Source of the DNA: Phoronis australis
Lineage: Eukaryota > Phoronida > Phoronidae
Direction of reading: 5' to 3'
Assembly (NCBI GenBank): GCA_002633005.1
Contig: NMRA01000182.1
Coordinates: 321,077-385,076 of the forward strand
Length of the DNA stretch: 64,000 nt
Under the pieces are notes generated by a model. It saw only the letters and a list, made by a program, of their open reading frames with translations, was not told the origin of the DNA and did not search any database. This document shows, piece by piece, positions 1 through 12,200 of this stretch; the stretch's first letter is position 1; each line of letters starts with the position of its first letter. A program made the translations under genes and the position numbers.

Positions 1-285
1 CAAGGTCTAACATTGTGAATGCCCACATTTTTTTCAAAATATTTCCTGATGTTAGTTGTGATACAAAACATGCTTTTGTTAAAGCATTAATGTGATGCTA
101 CATATTTTTATGAAAAAATAAACTAAAGTTTCATTTGTCCGCCACATTGTGTCATAAATTGGTGACATTTTTCAATATTCCAAATTTTTCGTACGAGAGT
201 TCTTACCCTTGAGGTTACACAGTGCTCATCGTCCACCATATTTCTGTTTTGTCTATGATTATATTACTTGAGATTGTTTTCCAAG

Positions 286-3200
286 GTGTGTGGTGTGTCT
301 CTGGTATTGAAGAGGGAGCCATGTTTGGGCCATTTGTTGGTGAAAAGTTGAAGAAGTTGCGCTCAACCAGTGACTCCGCGTATGTCTGGGAGGTAGGGAG
401 AATTGAATAATTCCCATCTTTGTGAATGCAAGCTGTCGCCTTATGCATGTTAAGGAATTGGCTTATATTTGTTAATGTGAAAATCACACCTAAGCGCTAT
501 AAAATGCACTTTTGATTAATGCAAAAATTTGAAGTAGTTTGCTTGGCCCTTGGGGCCATCAGTTCATTACTTTGCACAATTTTTTATTGCTGATTCCATG
601 ATCCATGACTAAATTTTCAATGGCTGATGGAGCGTATTTCTTGCTCCTGGTTTCAAGTCATTTTATGCTGTCTCTTGCCGGTAAATAGTTACGTAGTCAT
701 TGGCTGCCCTAAAGAACAGTAGTCAATGTGTTGGTCTAACAGATTTTCTGTTCCATATTCCAAATTCAGTTTCAATGTTTAATCTTCCAAGCTAGGCTGA
801 ATTCATAAGGCTAGTTTCTGGCAAGACAAGATTGCAAGTTTGCATGATATTTTAATGCGTTACGAGCACAAAACATGTTCTCATTGGCTTTCACTTACAA
901 AAGAACACGCCCGTCGTTTCTTACGAATCTTGAAAATCATGGATCTCCACTAGACTTTTAGAGTATGAAAACAAGTTGTACATCATGGCACTCAGTTTGT
1001 GGTGAAAGTGGCTTTGTTATTTCTTAGAATCTTCAATCTGACCCCGTGAACCCGTGAAACAAGATTTTTTTTTACTATGGCATGGGGTTTCAATAACATG
1101 ATCAAATATCATTTGACATGAATAATCAGTGGGGAATCTTAAAAATGCTGTTATAATAGTTTTCTAAATATGGTTTCATTTTCAATTTATGCAACTCATG
1201 AAAAGTGGAACTTTTCAAAAACAATTCCTACAGCGTTTTTGAGAACAGTGCTTAAGCATAGTATGTGAAATGCTCGTATGAATTGGAATAATTGTTTATG
1301 AGATGTGTCGTTCCAAAGTTAGCCACATTTGCACGTTTTTGTGGAGTAACCTGAATGTTATTGAACTGTGTTTGCAGATTGTTGATGAGCGGACCAGTCG
1401 TTACCTGTACTCCATTGACGCCACAGATCCCAGCAAGTCTAACTGGATGAGACATGTCAAGTGCGCTCAATACTTTGAGGATCAGAACTTAGTCTCAGTT
1501 CAGAGAGACGGCAACATCTACTATCGAGCTATTCGGGTCAGTCAAGTTGTATTTTGATTAATGCTGCAGTACAATAACCCTTGTTCTGTGTGAGCAACTG
1601 AGGTTTGATTTAGTTCACCGCTATGAAATTTGGTCTCGGTGTTACCTTTACTTAGTTGAGAAGTGATTTCTAGGCTTGGAAGGAGCTGACAGTGCGTTAT
1701 TGCTTGATGTCATTCTTGGCGTATGAAATGCCATGACGGCATCCAGGGGCAGCTCCACGATTTTTAGTTAGGGGGGCAGGGCAGAGTATTAGCCTGAATT
1801 TTGCCCATTAGACATTCACACCCCCGAAGTGCCAAATGGATTATGGGGGAATTTTAGGGGGGGCATGGCCCCCTTGACCCCCCCCCCCCCTTAAATCCGC
1901 CATTGGCATCTTGTAGAGCCCAGTCTCAATGATAACAAACCATCAGTTGTTTCCAAGGCCTCAAACCACCTCTAAATTTTATAGCTGTCAGTGGTCTAAA
2001 TCAAATTGATTTTGATGCAAGGGGGTTTAACAGTGGTTTTCAATGTATTTTTGTCTTAGCTGGAGTTGTGTAGAATATCCAGCAGTGTGTTAACATCCTG
2101 ACATACTTCAACTTCTTGGTCAATTGATTGAGGCAATTTCTTGGCCTTATATAAAAGTGCAAGTGATCGTCCATATTTATTAATAATTTCAACAGCATAC
2201 AAAACATACTTTTTCACAGATCTCCCCCTTAAGGTTATTTAAGACATTATTAAAAATAAGCATATTTATCCAAATGTCTACAAAACGGTAGAATTTAACT
2301 CATTAAAAGTATATATTTTTTGAAAGTATAAAGCCTGTAACATTTGATATTTGACTTTTAACCAATCTGCAATTGATTGGATCACGTGACCTCATTTTAG
2401 TAAAGTTTAGCAAAAAGAAAGGTACATTGAAAGTAAAACAGTGGTATTCATAACATGACCAAATTTCATTTGATGCAAATGTTCGTGATGAAATCTCAAA
2501 AGCACTGTAAAGTTTTCTAGTTATCATTTTATTTTTGTCATAAAAAATGAATTGCATTGAATGAATGTTTCATCAATTTCATTAGTGTTGTATCATAGCA
2601 ACCAACAGACATTTTGATAAATTGTGGACAGTCACAACAAATTTAAAAGTCTTTGAAATGTGAAAAAATTCAATTTTGGCAATTATTTTTGTACAAAATT
2701 GCTGAGGTTTTAGAGTAGGCAAAATGTTTATTTGGTGCTCTGTTTCAGTGATAAATGAGACATTGCAAATTGTCTTGTTCATCAAGTTGTGTCCTGCATG
2801 GATTTTATTGTTCAATAATAAATATTTCTGAAATCATAGCCCACTTGCTTTCATTGATGGAAAGTTTAATACATTTGACACAAGTCTAAAAGTCAGTTTT
2901 ATGTAAAGCATACGTTCAGTTGTTGATAGGAAAGTGTTAGGCATATGACATTCAGCTATAGAAAAGCACGAAACAGTGCAGCCAACTTAGATTCAACTGT
3001 AGTCCATATCCACACTCAGTGACCATCTTCATAAACACTTAAAGGAACTTTGCACAAATAATGATTCGAGACTTTTAATAAAACTGCCTCTTTCAGAGTT
3101 CATCCACTTTATTTGATTCTGTTTTGCAGGAAATCAGTGTTGGAGAGGAGCTCCTGGTTTGGTATGAACTAGTCAAAACAAGGAAGAAGAAGAAAAATGG

Positions 3201-6200
3201 TAAGTTAATTATTTCTTCAGCAGTTAAATGGCAGTCTTAACACTGTAATTAGTGTGACAGGGTCATTTGCATGCAACATGTTAGGCATATTGAATCAAAC
3301 ACACTAAAGTTATTGGTGGTTTTGAGAGCATAGTCGGTCAAGCTGTGGTAACTGATGTTGACTTGGTGTTGTGTTAGTTGGCGTAGAACTGTTGTGGGCA
3401 GTCAGTGCGTCAGTGACAACGCCATATAAGAACAACATAGTTAAATAATAAGGAACAGTGTTGGCATAGCCCCTAAAAATATTATGTCGACTTCTTTTCT
3501 TGTTCGTGTATGATGGGGAGGCTCTAGGTCCCCCCTAAGTCCTCCTATGTAATTCTACACACTGAAGAAAACTAAGAACCTGTATTCAATGGAAAAGAAC
3601 TCCGGACTAAATATTTTCATAAAACTCTTTGCAGACACTCCTAAGAAGTCACTTGCTCAACCCAAGATATCTCCGGAAAAGTCTCAGCCAGGCACTAAAA
3701 GTACTGACAATAAGGTTCCTAAGGGCTCACCCACTGCCATCAAAGGGAAGAAACCTTCCAGTAGCCCTGTGCAAGGACCCCCGAACAAAAAGAGCAAGAT
3801 AGACACATCCTCACATAAATCAGAAAATGGTGACACTGTGGTAGGAAAAACTGAAAATTCACCACCAAAATCTGGCGAATTGATTAAGAGACCAACTGAT
3901 TCACCAGTTCGTGTGACTCCAAAACGAAAAAGTAAAAACATCCCATCCTATAACGAAACCATGCAGATAGCACTGCTACAGATTGCGGGAAACAACCTTC
4001 GCATAAAGCAATATGAAGCCGCTGCGGCCAAAGACAATTCGCTTAATGAGCAAACCGAAAATGGAGCTGAGTTGCAGGTTCAAATTTCATCCAATGAGAA
4101 ACGATCTGTTCATAGCAACTCGGGAGAAGATAGGCAGGTGAAATCTACAAAGAAAAGAGAAAAGAAGAAAAACAGAAACAAAAATGTAATCGGAAGGAAA
4201 AAACCAAAAGTAAAGATGGGAGTTTCTGTTGATAATGTAGAGAGTACAAGCAAAAAAGTTAAACGTTCTAGACAGTCTAAATCTTCACCTGGGCCATTGA
4301 AATCAGAAAATAAACCAGCTGAAGCTACGAATGACAAACAAGAGACTCACCATGTGCCTGATATGGATGACAGCTCTGGCAAGCTGTTTATGAAGGAATA
4401 TAGGAATCGTAATCCATTGCCCAAGACAGCTTATGTCTTCAAGTTAGAACAACATCACACGGCCACAGGCCGTATGGGACGGAAGATCTACAAGTGTGAT
4501 ATTTGCTCAGCTGTCTATCGGCAGGCGTTCAGTATCAAGAGGCACTATATACGTAACCATGTCAACTACAAGTACCTGTCGGAGATAGACTTGAAGAACT
4601 GCAACATTACACCTAGGATGGTCATGACACAAGTTTCACGAATGAAGAAGGTCAGTGGTGAAGTAGATGAGGGCAAAACAGAGAAGGAGCGCTGGATTGG
4701 TGGGAATATGTCTGCTGGTGGTAAGCAGGAGCGCCTGATTGGTGGGAGTAGCCCTGTTGACGCGAAGGAGCAGACCATAAAGGTTGGCAATAATGCTGCT
4801 GGTGATACGAAGGTTGATGCCATTCATCCTAGTTGTGGCAAGGCTGATGACATAACTGATGGAAAGGAAAATTGCTTGGGTGCTGGTGATAGACAGAAGA
4901 TTGTGATTGGTAGCACTGACTGTTGTGATGCTAGGGACAGGATTCTGATTGGTGGAAAAGGCAATGTTAGCATTGAGGAAAATGTCTTTGGGGGCACTGA
5001 CACTGCTAGTGATAAAGAGGAGATTCTGGTTGGTGGAAAAGACGATGCGAGTAGTGAGGTGAAGCTGATTGGTGGAACTAACTTTGTTGATGGTAAAGAG
5101 AGGATTCTGATTGGTGGAAAGGATAATGATAATAGTGAAAAGATTGTGACTGGTGGAAATGATTCTGATGATGGTAAAGCAGAGATACTGAATGACAATT
5201 GTGTTGCTCTTAAAGATGTACTTTTGATTTGTGAAACAGGTCAAGCCACTGAAAAAAATGTCACTAGTGAATTGGGGCGTGACATGGTAAATAATACGCA
5301 CAAGAGTCCATCACATGGTGACAGTGCAGGTCCTGACCTATCAAGTGATGGAGGTCAGAGTGCATTGGTAGGTAATGTTTCTAGTGGACACATTGATGCG
5401 AAAAATGGAGGTTGTACCTCTAGAGGTGGTGTGGGTGACATGTCTGCTGGTGAAGAAAATGTGGCTGGAGTAAGTAAACAAGAGCAAGGTGAAGACTGTG
5501 AAAAGTGTGTTGGGGATAGTTTTAATTCTCCAACAGACACTACAGTTAGAGAATTTGCAGATTTGACTCAAAGTCAAAGCCTTGTCCCCTGTGATCAGGT
5601 AAACAATAATGATAGTGGTGTGAAGGACTCGGCGCTGATCAAGGACTCTTGTATTGTGCATGATAAGCAGAACAGTTGTGGCGATGGGTCAGTTGTGAGT
5701 GGTGCTGGTACAAGTTATTGTGAAATTGGTGAAAGTAGTGGTGACAAAGAGATTGGTACTAAGATCTCGAAGAATTCCACAGAGTTGGTTAACAAGGATA
5801 ATTCTTCCAAGGATATTGACAGTGAGACCACATCCAAAGGTGATGTATCGGGCGTTGTGATAAATAGCAGTGGGAAAGAGGAAAAGCTTGGAAAGGACCA
5901 TTCTGAGGGCTTAGCTCAAGCCAACAACAACGTGCTTCAGGGTCTGTATTACTGTAATATATGTGGTGATCTGTTTGATGCCCCGAAGGAGCTGCGGAGC
6001 CATGCCCAAAGTCACTCTGCTACAGAGAAGGAAGACGTGTATGAGTACAGCTGTAGCCAGTGTGACATGAAGTTTACCCAGAGGCAGAACCTGATGAGAC
6101 ACAGTGCAGTCCACACAGGTAGGGATGAATGCATGTTTATTGCATAGATTCTGAATTGAGCTGTTGGTAAGAAATGTCCAAGAGCAAAATACATGTGTGA

Positions 6201-9200
6201 GAAGTGATTTTATTTTTTGTGAAATTTTCGTGTCGTATTGTCTTCATTGTTAACATACCAAGGTTTGTACCCTGTATCTAGCATGAGAAAAGATATCTAG
6301 CATAAGAAAAGATTTGTTAATGCTTAACTTTGTTCATTTGCAGTTAGATAGTTTGACCTTCAAAGAATAGAAAAATACTTCTGTGGACATTTTTTGTTGG
6401 CAAAATAACTGAAGAGTTCTTGTTTGTTATTTTTATGTGCCCACATATTTATATGTGGTCGCATATTGCCCTCATCTCTGTCTGAGCGTCTGGTGTGCGG
6501 CGTCCGCAGTTGTTTCTCCTAAACTCCACGCAGGATCTCGATGAGATTTGGCAGATGTGTTCCTATGAAGCTGACTATGTATTTCGGACCTATCCGAATA
6601 TCAGTGTGCCCTCAAGTGGCAATTTTAGTTTTTTACGTTTACCTCTGTATCTTCGGAGGTCCTCACGGATTATCGTAAAATTTGGCAGTTAGGCATCTAT
6701 TAGTGAGATGATGCTATTCTCCCGTTTTTTGATGGATTCGAGGTACTTTGCGCCACCTAGTGGCCATTTTCTATGTTTTCTAGTCTGCTTTTCGGCGTCC
6801 ACCGTTCTGTCAAATAAACCGCTCTAGGGATGATTTTGGAAATTGGCATATGTTCTTATTGTGAAGAGTGCGGCTGACGATTTTCCGATTACTTCGACTA
6901 CTGGGGCACCTCCTAGTGGCAATTTTGTTGGTTTTTGCGCCTATGGCTGTATCTCCTATGCCCTCAGTAGGATCTTTATTAAATTTAGCAAGTGTATAAA
7001 TATATGAACTTGACAACAAACGACGATGACTTTCGAACAGATCGGACTACCGGTGTGCCCCCTAGTGGCAATTTTAGTTTTTTAATTTTCCCAAGTCTGT
7101 ATCTTCAAAGGTTCTCAACGGATTTTCATAGAATATGGCAGATAGGTATCTATTAGTGAGTTGTCGCTATCCTCCGGTTTTCCATTTGATTTGTGATATT
7201 TTGTGCCACCTAGTGGCCATTTTTACTGTTTTTAAGTGCTTGTTATTTGGCGTCTGCCCCTTGGTCAACCAAACCACTCTAAGGATGGTTGTGGAAATTG
7301 ACATGTATGTTCCTAATGTGAAGAGGAGGTCTGACGATGATTTTCCGAGGACTTCATCTTCTGTGGCACCTCCTAGTGGCAGTTAAGCTTTTTTGCGCCC
7401 ATAGCCTCCTAGTGGCAATTTCAGTTTTTTCATTTTCCTCAGTTTTTAGAAGTTTTTTGATGGATTTTTATGAAATTTGGTAGCTTTGATGACACATACC
7501 AGTTTTTGGATGGATTCGACATATTTTGCGCCATCTAGTGGCCATTTTTATGATTCAAATAAACACCCCTAGAAGCACACCATATGCGGTGCATTTGTGG
7601 GCGCATTTCTACGCTCTGTGCCACTCTTGTTATAGAAATGCTTTAACGTAGCTCTACATTCCTTTAGCGTAGGCATTTCTGAAATTTTTGTTTTTTGGGA
7701 GCATATGATGTAAATTTGCCCGAACATACGCGAGAGAAGAGTTTTTCTCTCTTTGGTTGCCACCAATTCCATCTCTACTATACCAATTTTACCCCTACCA
7801 CACCAATTTTACCCCTACCATACCAATTTTATCTCTACCAAACCAATTTTACCCTTACCATACCAATTTTATCCCTACCATACCAATTTTACCCCTACCA
7901 TACCAATTTTATCCCTACCATACCAATTTNTTTCATCCCCACCTAGTCTACACACATGTGAATGATTTATTTTTCATGTGATTTTCCAATGGATGCTACA
8001 GTGCTCAAATTATTGCTTGGTTTACCCAAACTGGAGTTCCAAATTGTCCCTCACCTGCTTGTGGTTCTTGGTTCACGCTTATATTTTTGTGTCTCCTAAT
8101 CAAACTGTATTTATTTTTGGCCCTAACAAATTGTCCCAATAGAAGTAGTTATTCTCTAGGTTAACATGTTGTTAGTGATCAATGTTAAATATATCGTACC
8201 TGACATATACAGAACAATTATTGCAAATTGTTATCGGTATTACAGGAGCACGTCCTTACAAATGTCAATATTGTGGGAAGACGTTTCCAACATCGAGGAA
8301 CCAGAAACGACACGAGAAGATCCATTTAGGCGAGCGTGTGTTCACGTGTGTCTACTGTGACCATAGCTTCACTAAGACTGGACATTTAAAAAAGCATGTT
8401 CGCTACAGGTCAGTGAAACCAAACGATGCACAACTGCGAGATTATCTTTTCTTACTTAACACCTTTTGCTAATGCCCTTTGTGGAGTTTTTTCCCATTTC
8501 TTCTTGTACACCAAGCATGGCAATGAGGGTAACTACCCTGGAGAACTGAACCCTCTTAAATAAGCCATCACAAAATTGTTGGGTTTCCTACCACTTTGGG
8601 AACAGACCAAGCAAAAGTGAAAGCTTCTGACAAAATAGTGCAAAGCAGTAACAATATCAGCTTTATATCCTGTTAAAACTAAAACGTGACTTCTTTCAAG
8701 AATATTAAGTGTTCACTTTTTATAATGTCAATGCCTACACTGCTAGAGGCTATCTATCCAAAATGACATCTGTGTTCAGACTGTTTGTAGACATTTGATT
8801 GCTTGTGGGTAATTGTCAATGGTCATGATATCATTTCAGGTTTCTCCTCATTACCTTTTGACTGTCTAGTTTCTAATCATATTGTAAATCTTTAATGGCC
8901 GAACACTCTCTTAAACGCCTTGAACCATTTTTTGTAAAATTGCCATTTTTTGCTTTGAATACAAATTGAAAAACAACACTGCAGGCAATTTTGTGTTTGA
9001 ACTAGGTACACATGCAGGGAACTGTGTCTCAGATTTTTGTTCACTTTCAAACAGCAAAGGTATCAGCTAACAATCTCCCTTTTTTGAAACAACATTCTAA
9101 CTTTTATCTTATGACAGCCAATATCTCCGTTGTTCGCAGGAAAGTCAAGGATCTGAGAAATGGCTCTCTCAGCCATAGACCCTTAAACATGCAAAAATAA

Positions 9201-12200
9201 ATCAATATTCTAAATCAAAAAGGTTGGGCATTGCCTTAATGTGGAAGAAATGTTAGACTAAGTTCAGGTACTCCAATACAGATGACTCTGAAGGTAGCAA
9301 AGTTTGTGCTTAAATTGTCATGCGCAGGGTTTACTTAGCATGCTTGATGCTACATCCATGTTGAAAATTTATTACTGATACTGTTAATATTACAGCCATC
9401 CTTTGCTGTTCCATGAATGCAAGCTGTGCAAGAAATACTTCCCAAACTTGGGATTACTACAAGAACATATGAAGACCCATGACAGTGCCGCCTGGGAAGC
9501 CTACAACAAAAAGAACGCCAAGCAGGAGAAGGAGTCAACTGAAAATTCCCAGAAGTCTGTTGTCGATGGGAACGGTCGAAGAAAGAGAGAAGCAACTAAA
9601 CGTCTTTTCATGGATGATGAGTATGGTAGTAAAAACAGTGATCCAACCTCTTTTAAATTTTCGTGTACCGTGTGCAAGAAAAAGTTTGGTACCTATGCAA
9701 ATATGTGCAGACATCGCATCCTTCAGCATGAGCGCAATGGGTTGGTGGTTGGACGTCGGAAGCCCAACCAGTCAGATCGTAAAGTGGCGTCCAGTTCTAT
9801 GAAACGACGTCGTGGTGGCGTCGTGCCTCAGCCAACTCCGGAGGAGAAGGCAACATTCTATGCTCAGGTTGCTCAGGAAATTGCATCGAACCTAAGTTAC
9901 TATATTGATGGTAAAAAGTCCTCCTTGGACAAATGCACTGCTCATATTAAATCGGGTGACAAACTGAATTCTAATCAATTTTCTATTTTGAGTAACATTG
10001 ACTGGCAAAGGTATAATTTACCTGAAGGCTTTGGCAGTAGTAAACCAGTCACATTCATAAATTCTAGTGATGAGAAGGAAACAGAACCACCAGTTTTGAC
10101 ACCTGTTGATCAAGATGATGTCACAATGGAAACCGATTCCAGATCCTCCTCACCTCCGCTTCTAAATGCCATGTCAACAGATGCCTGCATCGGTAACTTG
10201 CCAACAAATGAAGCACTGCCTACCATAACCGAAACTGTACCTGTCGGCAAAAAAGAGGACAAGGAAAGTGGTGCTGTCTCCAGTATGAATGACCCTGTGA
10301 TTTCTGAGGGTTCTTTGTCGGTTACTAATGGTGACGAATCCAAAGTGGTGTCTGGTGTGTCTCGTTTGTTTGGACCTCTTGGCTTGAGGAATGTTGCTCA
10401 TATCGACTTAATGGAGGAGCTATCCGTTGTGACTGATCTCCCATACAGACCGGTTACACGTTATGTGTGCAATGTATGCCAGTACGAGTATTTCCATTAT
10501 GATGATCTAGTAACACACCAGAATATGGACCATCCAAATGTGGTGTGTACTTACTTGGAACTGGGCCACGGTGAAAATGTCCCCCTTCTTGCCAGCCCAA
10601 AGCCGACGGGTTTGTTAAACAGGATGGCTAGCACATGCCCAATGTCTGTGGCACCACAACCATCAAACTACGTCTGCACAAAATGTGAGTTGGGTTTCAC
10701 TGACATCTCCAAGTTACATGGTCATATAATAACCTGTGCTGGTGCAGAAGAGGATACACCGCCACTCTTGTCTCCAGCAGACATGAATGGGGAGCCAAAA
10801 AAACGTAAGCACAGGATCTCGATCAAACCTCTGAATGCAAAGAAAGGAAGGGCCCCAGGGAAGAGAAAAGAGGACAAAAGTAAAGTTGCAACTCCTTTGA
10901 AACTGAACAGCAAAGCCAACGGTGACGTGAGAAGCAGTACTGATGCCATGTCTGAGGAATACAAGTGCACTAATTGTGGTAGAAGCTGTAAAAGTCTGGC
11001 AGCTGTTACAACTCATCAAAAATACTGTGTCCTTAGAGCACAACCAAACATCTTTGGGAAGACTAAAAGGATCTACATAAAGAAGATGAAGCCTGCTCTG
11101 AAGAAATTTGTTTGTAAGCACTGTAAGAGAGTTTTCAGTTATAATGGGTCCTTCAAGAAACATGTCGCTGAAAGCTGCCCTGTGCTCTATGGGAAAGGAC
11201 TGTCACCCAAAAAGAAAGATGGAACACTTGCTAAGGATGGGGTAGACACTCCGTGCAAAATGCAAAACAAAGAAAATGTTCCTGGGACAAGTTCACCTGT
11301 CAAAACCTACAAAACCAAGCCTACCATTGTTCTGAATCCTTCAACGTCGGATGTAATTCCTATTTTGACTGTGAGCAACAATGCAAAACAAGTGAAGAAA
11401 AGGCAGAGAAGAAAAAGAAGGCGAACATCTATAAAGGATGAGGATGATTTGGAGATGACAAGTGAAGAGCTCATATTACTGAAGATCAAGGGTAGGAAGA
11501 GAACACCAGTAAATAATGAAAGGAATTCTTTAGAAGTGCAGGTCAGTGACACCGTAAAGAAACCTACAAAGGTTTCCCCCAAAACCAGGAAGACGCCTTC
11601 TCCTAAGACGCAAAAGGAAGAAAGTCAAACCTCTGAGATTTCACTAACTAATGGTGAAAAGAAGGTTCTGAAACGTAAAAAAGCATCACCAAAAATGAAC
11701 AAAGAAGAAATTCAAACCTCAGTAATTTCAACAATTAATGACGAAAAAAAGGCCTCACCTAAAGATGAAGATAAGAAACCATCAGAAATCAAGAGATCCA
11801 AAAAGAAGGCAAATGCTAAGGTTGACGATGTTGTAGGAAGTGGGGATAAGGACGTTTCAGCAGGGGACTGTGATGTGGCAGAGCTGGCGAGACGTCTAAG
11901 TGAACAAAATGGAAGCTTAAATGGCTTGGATGGTACCACTGCTGAAGACTCTCAACATGTGCCTGGTTCTCCAGTTGTTAGGAAAAGAAAGAAAGAATCA
12001 CCAAAACTGCTTGGATTAACCCCTGCGAAAACAAATGCAAGTAGTGAAAAAACAAGCATTACAAAAAAAGTTAACGAGACAACGCCGAACAAGAAATCAC
12101 CCAAGGTCAGGACCACCGAGTCTGACAAGAAAAGTGAACATAAAACCAAAAACACAAAAAGATCGCTAGACACGAGGACTCCAGAAGTCAAAACGAAAAG

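Larger units (their letters stand above)
286..3199 (+). other. PRDM2: PR/SET domain exons of PRDM2
   Basis: Exon 286-392 begins GVWCVSGIEEGAMFGPFVGE, the FGPFxGE signature of PR domains, and ends in YVWE. Exon 1378-1536 has IDATDPSKSNWMRHVKCAQ, then EDQNL and IYYRAIR. Exon 3130-3199 has EISVGEELLVWYE followed by a lysine tail. Together they cover the PR fold from strand 1 to the post-NW core and the ELLVWY end. An ATG at 222 lies in frame upstream, but the acceptor tccaag at 280-285 and the codon split show that this exon is internal. Introns inside the PR domain are typical of PRDM genes. Confidence 0.9.
6434..7632. repeat. composite intronic repeat with internal ~450-bp units and CTCF-like motifs
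   Basis: The block opens atgtgcccacatatttatat and closes near tgtgggcgcatttctacgc...ctcttgtt; the outer ends are partly inverted (GTGCCCACA against TGTGGGCGC). Inside, modules recur: tctgtatcttc with gattttcat(a)gaatttggca, tattagtgag, and cctagtggcaattttagttttt (near 6607, 7060 and 7400), alternating with gcgccacctagtggccattt (6750, 7203, 7528). Related copies lie at 25690-26888, 28303-28680 and 54630-55270. No protein is encoded. It is most simply a non-autonomous transposable element with internal duplication. Confidence 0.65.

Noticed and set aside
222-410. ATG-initiated frame as a possible start of PRDM2
   Set aside because: The acceptor at 284-285 and the one-base codon split show that the PR-domain exon is internal; the ATG lies in the intron.
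4636-5301. 221-residue open frame on the minus strand
   Set aside because: It lies antisense to the PRDM2 repeat-rich exon and owes its length to codon bias of the repeat; no domain is visible.
7695-7981. Three overlapping plus-strand frames with repeated Tyr/Pro/Phe peptides
   Set aside because: They are translations of the 20-bp minisatellite, which has no stops in these frames.
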